Origin: Pomphorhynchus laevis
Taxonomy: Eukaryota > Acanthocephala > Palaeacanthocephala > Echinorhynchida > Pomphorhynchidae
Assembly: GCA_012934845.2 (NCBI GenBank)
Contig: WNNJ02001484.1
Location: forward strand, 1 to 64,000
Length of the DNA stretch: 64,000 nucleotides
Reading direction: 5' to 3'
Shown here: piece after piece, positions 57,874 through 64,000 of the stretch
Position numbering within the stretch: position 1 is the first letter of the stretch
Layout of the letters: the number at the start of each line of letters is the position of its first letter
The notes under the pieces: model-generated
What the model saw: only the letters and a program-made list of their open reading frames with translations
Databases searched by the model: none
What the model was told of the DNA's origin: nothing
Position numbers and translations under genes: made by a program

Positions 57874-58618
57874 TTGGACACTAATTTAATGGAGAGTACA
57901 CAGTGATCACTGTTACCAAGAGGAGGATAATACGCAATACTGTCGATATCTCCAGTAAATCTTGTAAACACAAGATCTAGACTAGAACCGTTGACATGAG
58001 TTGGTTCTCTACAATGTTGCACTAAATGTAGGTCAGCAAGAAATAAATCACGAAATTGTTTTGATACACCTAAGCAGGGTTGATACCCATTCATATTGCA
58101 ATTTACATTCGGAAGCTTGAAGTCACCTAAAAGGACAAATCGTTGGGATTAACAAAAATTAGATAAATAATCCTTAAGCCGATATCTTATCAAAGTGAAA
58201 GATGGAGATCTGAAAACAACACAAAGATTTAATTTTAACAATTGATGATTAACAGTAAAAGACAGACACTCATATGACCACTAATAATCACAAAGATATG
58301 ATATATTTGATGTTAAGAGATCGTGTTGAACAAATGCTACAACTCCTCCACCTCGCATACCAGGAAAGCGATCCGCTCTTATTAACTTATAACCTACAAC
58401 ATTCAACAGATTATCAGAGATGCCACTATGTAACCCAGATTCTGAAATACAGAATATATCATAATGATTATTAGCAATATGGTTGAGCAAGAAAGGAAAT
58501 TGAGAAGGAAGACTTCTAACGTTTGAGTAACCAACATGAAGCGAAGTCTCTGATAACGTAAAGGTTTTACTAGTTTTATCATGTACCTCAGAAAAATCAA
58601 TTAAATCATCAAAATTGT
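57845..58618 (-). pseudogene. CR1-like LINE endonuclease (APE type)
   Basis: The N-terminal part shows SNVRSLPSQFPFLLNHI, YDIFCISESGL (catalytic Glu) and GGGVVAFVQ, typical of the APE-like nuclease that nicks the target. The C-terminal part, 58,094 to about 57,870, shows EPTHVNGSSLDLVFT and PPLGNSDHCVLSIK (the SDH catalytic motif). A short segment between them is frame-shifted. The end of the domain meets a deletion scar made of two hairpins. Confidence 0.8.
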
Positions 58619-58688
58619 TGACATATGTTAAGAACACTAACTTATTATTATGTTTTGTAGATTGTTTAATAAAGCTCCCGTTAGTACA
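58619..58688 (+). repeat. 5' LTR (70 bp)
   Basis: TGACATATGTTAAGAACACT to GTTAGTACA. It contains AATAAAG, usable as a poly(A) signal. It differs from the 3' LTR at two positions. This is far shorter than usual for Ty3/gypsy LTRs. Confidence 0.85.
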
Positions 58689-61600
58689 ATTTATTAAACA
58701 ATTGTTAATTGACAAGATTTTCAAACCGGAAGCTCTGGCAACACAGCCCAACGATGTAGACGCTCCGTTGCTCTGGGCGCACTGGAAACGTCGCTTTTCG
58801 AAATATTTGACATCGATGACAGAGCTTCAAGCAAACGATCGATTGGAGGTGCTGGTTAATCATGTCAGTCCTATGGTCTATATCTATGCGAATTGAGTCG
58901 TTCGACATCTATTGGAACAGCTATACGTAAAGCTCCGAAACGAGGTCTTCGCGCGACATAAATTAAGCACATGTAGACAGACAAATATGCAATCAATCGA
59001 CCAATTTATTGATTCGCTGGAAACCCTGAGTAAGGAATGCACCATTAATCAGTCTCAGCACTTAAACATAAGGGGATGATGCGTGATGCATTCGTGGCAT
59101 GTATTCAATCGTCTTTCATACGACAACGACTTCTAGAATGCAGTGATCTCAATCTTGATGACGCATATTCAAAAGCGATAGCTCTGGAAATGGCTCAACT
59201 TCATTCTGCCAGCTATTCTCAAAGTCAGTCATTGGGAGATGTTCAGATTAACGTTGTCTATGCGGATGATGAAGGTCGAGAACAGAATAACTCAACAAAT
59301 GATCCTGCCGTTCTCGCTGCAACAACCAAGGTTTGTTTCTTTCGCGGGCGAGGGTGACACGTTAGATCGGCATATCTTGCGCGTAATAGCAATGTAATGG
59401 GTGCGGTAAAGTTGAACATTTTTCCAAAGCATGTCGCTCGAAACCGAAACAGAAATCTCGTATCAACATGATCGACACTCATCATAAAGATTCGCGTTTG
59501 ACAACAGTGCTGCTCAAATCTATGGGTAAACATGGTCTTCATATAGATAAACAAACCACCTGAAAGTAAACGGTAGTGATGTGGTTGCACTTTTCGACAC
59601 TGGCAGCTCTGAGAACTTTATCGACTTCAAGCTCGTAAATCGGCTCAAGCTGAATATCACACCATGTAGAGAAACGGTGTCTGTGGCGACGAAAATCCAA
59701 ACATCAACGGTATTTGCTTCTGCTCTGCTAACGTTCAACTTCCAAACGGCAAAAAAATGATATACGCCTGCTCTGTTTACCTTACCTAAGTTACTACATA
59801 ATACTTGGTCATCCATTTTTGTCGAATTACGAGTCCGTTACAGTAAAATTTAAGGGTACAAACGGTCCATTGTATCTCAATGCCTTATCACGGATGAAGG
59901 TCGATCCATCTCGGTTGTTTGCGTCATTAGTAATCAATTGTGAACATGTAGCAATCAGATCAAGACAATACAATTCCGAGCATATTTGATTTATTCAAAC
60001 AGAAGTTGATCGGATGCTTAAAGAGAATATTATAGAGCCCAGTCGATCACCATGGAGGGCCCAAGTTCTTGTGGTGCAAAGTCCACGAGGGAAACTTAGG
60101 CTGGTCGTGGATTATACACAGACTATAAACAAATTCACACCTCTGGACGCCTACTCATTGCCTTGAATAAATACCATTGTACAGAAGGTCGCTGATTATA
60201 GAGTGTTTAGTAAGTTCGATTTACAATCAGCGTATCACCAATTGCCGATTTACCCTGAGGAATGTATGTACACCGCGTTTGAAGCTGCAGGACGACTGTA
60301 CCAGTTTTGTCGTGCTCCATTCGGATTAATCAATTCCCCAGCAGTCTTTCAGAGAACAATTGAAAGCATCATTGCTGAACAGAACCTCAAGGATGTATTC
60401 GCCTATCTAGACGACGTGATAGTCTGCGGCCACTTAGCTGAAGATCATGATTGTAATCTGCGCGACTTCCAGAATGTTATTCGCGAATACGGTATGACCA
60501 TCAATGCAGATAAATCCGTAATTCGGAAACAACAAATTAACCTGTTAGGTTATGTCATTACTTTCGGTGAGATACGACCAGACAATTATCGCATACAAGT
60601 CCTCAAAGATATGGAACCACTTTCTACGCCAATTGAAAAGAAGCGAGTACTCGTTTTGTTTGCCCACTATTCCAGGTGGATTTGTAGTTTCTCTTAGAAA
60701 GTCCGAACGCTTATAATATTCGATTCGTTTCCATTGTGTGACGACGCGTTACGGGCATTTAATGATCTCAGACAAGAAATTATGAAGGCAACAATGGCTA
60801 ACATCGATGAACAAAGCATGTTTAAGGTCGAGACAGATGCATCAGATTCATGTATTGCGGCAGTGTTGATACAGGAAAACCGACCAGTTGCATTTTTCTC
60901 CATAACCTTAAACGATGGAGCTAAACATTACGCCGCTATAGAGAAAGAGGCTCTAGCTATTGTAGAGAGTATTAAACATTGGAGACACTACTTATTGGGT
61001 CGTCATTTTGAAATTATAACAGATCAACAAAGCGTGACGTTCGTTTACTTAAATAATCGAAGTCGCATTAAGAGCGAAAAATTAATCCGATGGAGATTAG
61101 AATTGGCCCCGTTCAAATTTCACATTACGTATCGTCGCAGAGATGATGACATTTTAGCAGACGCATTGTCTAGAGTGTGTTGTGCGACAATTAAAACGTC
61201 AATATCTCAGTTACGTTTAATTCATGATACCCTATGTCATTCTGGTATTACACGAAACCTGCCATTCTCGACCGATGAAGTTAAGCGCGTAGTGGGGGAC
61301 TATGCGGTGTGTGCTAAAATTCGACCGTCATTCCATCGTCCTCCTGCCATTTCTCTTATTAAGGCTACGCAACCATTTGAAAGAATATCAATCGATTTTA
61401 ATGAACCCATGCCATCAACTTCTAGAAATCGTTATTTGCTTGTAATGGTGGACGAATTCTCCCGGTTCCCATTTGGCTTCGCTTGTATCGAGATGCCGAC
61501 TAAAAATGTGATAAAATGTCTGAGTCATATATTCGCACTATTCGGTACACCCTCGTTTGTACATTCCGATAGGGGAACCTCGTTCATGTCCCGCGAATTA

Positions 61601-62429
61601 TCTGATTAGTTATGCAGACACGGTGGTGCCTGACACAGAGGCACACCTTACAACCCCACTGGTAATGGTCAGATGGAGAGATATAACGGAATTCTGTGGA
61701 GAAGCATCGAACTTGATCTTCGAACTCGTCGACTGCCCATCGAGCATTGGGAATGTTCCCTTTCAACTGAGCTTCACTCAATTCCTTCTCTCCTATGTAC
61801 TCAAACAGGAGAAACTCCTCACGAAAGGTTTGAAATTCCAACGCCGTTCCTATACTGGATGGAGTATTCCGACATGGCTACTTTCTTCAGGTCACGTGCT
61901 ATTGAAGAAACAAAATCGCACGAGCAAGTACGATCCTTTAGTGGAGAAGGTCGATCAAATTAATCCCAGTCCATATTACCCCTCGTCCGCTTAAGTGATG
62001 GGCGCGAATCGACAGTGTCGACTAAACAACTTGATCCGTGTATCGAGGATCATGGACCATGTGATATGTTTCATGGTAGGGTTCATAACTATATGGACGC
62101 ATTTAATACGGATGAAGAGAAAACACGAAAAGGAACGAAATTCAACTAAGTACCAGTCTTGATCCGATCAACAAGGAATTCACTATATGTACTCCAGACG
62201 ATCTACATACTGAGGAGTTAGTCGAAGGTCATCATGATACACGTGATCACCAGTTCAATTTGAATAAGAATGTCCAAGATACGACCGACCATAGGAATAC
62301 AGAGGAACATGATGGAGACGGACAACACGATGAGATATCAACCACATCTAGACAAATGGACTCAAATGTCGATGTATTTCGCAGCAACCGAAGACGACGA
62401 CAAAGACCCAAGTATTTGGATGACTACGT

Positions 62430-62441
62430 AGTGGGGGAGAA
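62430..62441 (+). promoter_or_regulatory. polypurine tract
   Basis: AGTGGGGGAGAA lies directly before the 3' LTR, the place where plus-strand DNA synthesis is primed in LTR elements. It confirms the LTR boundary. Confidence 0.8.
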
Positions 62442-62511
62442 TGACATATGTTAAGAACACTAACTTATTATTATGTTATGTAGATTGTTTAATAAAGCTC
62501 TCGTTAGTACA
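62442..62511 (+). repeat. 3' LTR (70 bp)
   Basis: Direct copy of 58,619-58,688, followed by the target duplication ATTGT. Confidence 0.85.
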
Positions 62512-62518
62512 ATTGTTA

Positions 62519-63979
62519 TCAGAATAAAATCCATTCTCTAGTTCGGGAGAAGCGGGGTCCAACGTACTGGCCGCCACCGAACTACTCCAAAATTTCATAT
62601 GCATAGATTCGTCTCTCCTTTGCTTATTCTACCCTGTAGATCCTCGCGAGCCTTCCTCAATTTCAAACGCTCATCAAAATTAATGTCTCTCAGTATTCTT
62701 ATAGTAGAATCTTTTAAGAGGTAACCACGATGAAGTATCATCTTATCGTGGTCAGAAGAACTCAAGACAACCTTCAATAAGCGAGGTTTCTCTGTGGTAC
62801 GCTTCCCAAGACGAATCAAACTCCGAACTTGCAGCTTCATAGCTACATTCTTATCATATTCCTTAAGAAGTCTGATAAATACTGCACGCACACGAGAAAC
62901 GTCTTCATTGGGAATTGATCATACACGACTCTTCAATTCCACTCAAAATAACATTCATACTCCAGTCGTAATTCAGAATCCATACTTCTCTTATATTGGC
63001 TGATCTGCTTGAGGAATTGCCCTCGTCATCAACAATTGCACCACATGAAGTTACAGGCTTTCTCAGTTCATAATTTAAATCCTCACTATTTAAAGATTCA
63101 ATTCGTCTATGTTTGTAAATCTCAGCCTCTATTCTTTTGTCGGTTGAAAAATTGTCAGAAGTTTCGTTGGATTCATGTGAACTCTCATGTATCCGTGAGA
63201 TACATGTCTAGTAGTGAGTCGATGATAACATTCTTCTTTCTTAGTAGCAAACGAGTAATGTTTACTTAAATACCGCCTTTTTCCGGTTCTCAAACTTTAC
63301 ATAACGGAAAGTATTAGTAATATAAGTAGATGCTTATTCGGCTTTTAACCGAAGATAATAACATTTCGAGATATTTAATTTTCCCTATGTGTATTATCCG
63401 CTAGCCTCTATCATCACGACACACGGCTTCTGACTAGGCCTCCTCAACAATAGATCTATTTTGCATAAATCTGATATCATCATCAACCTTTATAATAAGC
63501 AATCTATCGATCTCTTATACCTCACCAATCCGGGCACTCTGAGTATGACAACCTCTCCATTCGCCGTATTAACCTCTCTTCAAATGCCGAATCGGTATGT
63601 CGCAATATAGTAACGTTGTTCCTTGAACAATGAAATGTATTCTGTGATGATATATAATTCATCGGTAAATTACCAGACACTATGCGACACTCATCATCAG
63701 CATCATCGGTAGTGAGCGCATCTAATTCACGACCAGTCACCGCTTCTGAATTTCCAGAGGTCACTGCGGTCTTTGTGTCGTTGTTCGTTGATGTGAGTTT
63801 CGGCGCGAAGAACACTTACTGAACATCTTAGCATAACAGAAACCGCAGAATTTTTTATCAGTGAATGTATATTTTTTACTAGATAAAACACTGACCGTCG
63901 TACATACATCACAATATTCGTTAACGCACTCTATCTGGAGACTTAAATGCCCTGATTTCTTTGTTGATTTTTTTGCCAT
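62519..63979 (-). pseudogene. CR1-like LINE ORF1
   Basis: It starts MAKKSTKKSGHLSLQIECVN at 63,979 with Cys pairs (CDVC, CGFC) that suggest a small zinc-binding module. An acidic, poorly conserved part lies around 63,800-63,520. The C-terminal module at 62,891-62,595 reads MKLQVRSLIRLGKRTTEKPR, LKVVLSS and ILRDINFDERLKLRKAREDL, a block seen before the endonuclease in CR1-type elements of flatworms and other invertebrates. Frame changes lie between these parts. The role in the family is RNA binding. Confidence 0.65.
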
Positions 63980-64000
63980 TTCCTCGTTTCTTGTCCAATA

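Larger units (their letters stand above)
58619..62511 (+). mobile_element. Ty3/gypsy element with 70-bp LTRs
   Basis: A fossil LTR retrotransposon bounded by 70-bp direct repeats that begin TG and end CA, with a 5-bp target duplication ATTGT (58,614-58,618 and 62,512-62,516). A polypurine tract abuts the right LTR. Parts in order: gag-like region (about 58,740-59,350), protease-like region, RT (about 60,000-60,690; KFDLQSAYHQLPI and YLDD), RNase H (about 60,800-61,180; TDASDS, IEKEALAIVE), integrase (about 61,200-61,900; SIDFNEP, HSDRG) and a basic C-terminal tail near 62,400. Sequence style recalls the CsRn1-like branch, a guess. It is broken in at least five places. The two LTRs differ at 2 of 70 positions, so the insertion is not very old. 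Confidence 0.88.
56850..63979 (-). mobile_element. CR1/Jockey-like LINE split by a gypsy element
   Basis: Read leftward: ORF1 (63,979 to about 62,520), a 3.9-kb insertion, then endonuclease and RT of ORF2 (58,618 to 56,914), and a short A/T-rich 3' tail (to about 56,850). The reading passes from the right flank of the insertion to the left flank through the duplicated ATTGT, showing that one LINE was split. The middle of ORF2, from the end of the endonuclease to just before VPQGS, is deleted (near 57,840). It is a dead copy. Confidence 0.8.

Noticed and set aside
62794-63269. Plus-strand frames opposite the LINE ORF1
   Set aside because: Shadows of the minus-strand ORF1; no motifs.

Overview
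The window looks like repeat-rich, AT-rich nuclear DNA of an invertebrate animal (roughly 70% A+T by eye). No host gene could be recognised with confidence. Almost every coding-like stretch is a mobile element or a relic of one: Penelope-like elements of at least two types, a Merlin DNA transposon, several non-LTR retrotransposons (LINEs), Ty3/gypsy fossils and many tandem repeats. This mix fits flatworms, cnidarians and other invertebrates; the sequence alone does not let me name the species.

Layout. 1-5,200: AT-rich DNA with a 0.6-kb tandem triplication. 5,200-8,000: a hammerhead-ribozyme repeat, then reverse-transcriptase (RT) relics of a Naiad-type Penelope-like element, part of them amplified as a 200-bp tandem array. 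9,507-10,672: a Merlin transposon with terminal repeats and a perfect 8-bp target duplication. 10,839-14,494: a Penelope-like element whose long RT/GIY-YIG reading frame is open and whose two terminal repeats are nearly identical. 16,290-20,690: a fold-back repeat with hammerhead-like cores, a relic LINE with an intact YMDD, and the tail of another Penelope-like element. 20,700-30,900: AT-rich DNA with small tandem repeats and one LINE relic. 30,950-38,510: nested Naiad fragments in both orientations, interrupted by a LINE with an R2-like zinc knuckle and endonuclease tail. 38,600-46,400: mostly non-coding, with a three-copy repeat around an unrecognised GC-richer block. 46,470-49,745: a gypsy fossil and a LINE relic. 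49,850-54,030: two satellite arrays (393 bp and about 380 bp) on either side of a hammerhead dimer. 55,600-55,850: a tRNA-like GC-rich island. 56,230-64,000: a Naiad fragment, then a CR1/Jockey-like LINE on the minus strand that was split by a Ty3/gypsy element with very short (70-bp) LTRs.

How it fits together. The window is best read as layers of insertion: Merlin in Penelope-like sequence, a LINE in Naiad, and a gypsy element in a CR1-like LINE. Two themes stand out. First, hammerhead-ribozyme cores occur in four sequence families, linked to Penelope-like terminal repeats and to a small tandem retrozyme-like repeat. Second, many short near-perfect inverted repeats with tiny loops lie scattered through the window; two of them sit exactly at a deletion junction inside the CR1-like LINE, which suggests fold-back repair or template switching.
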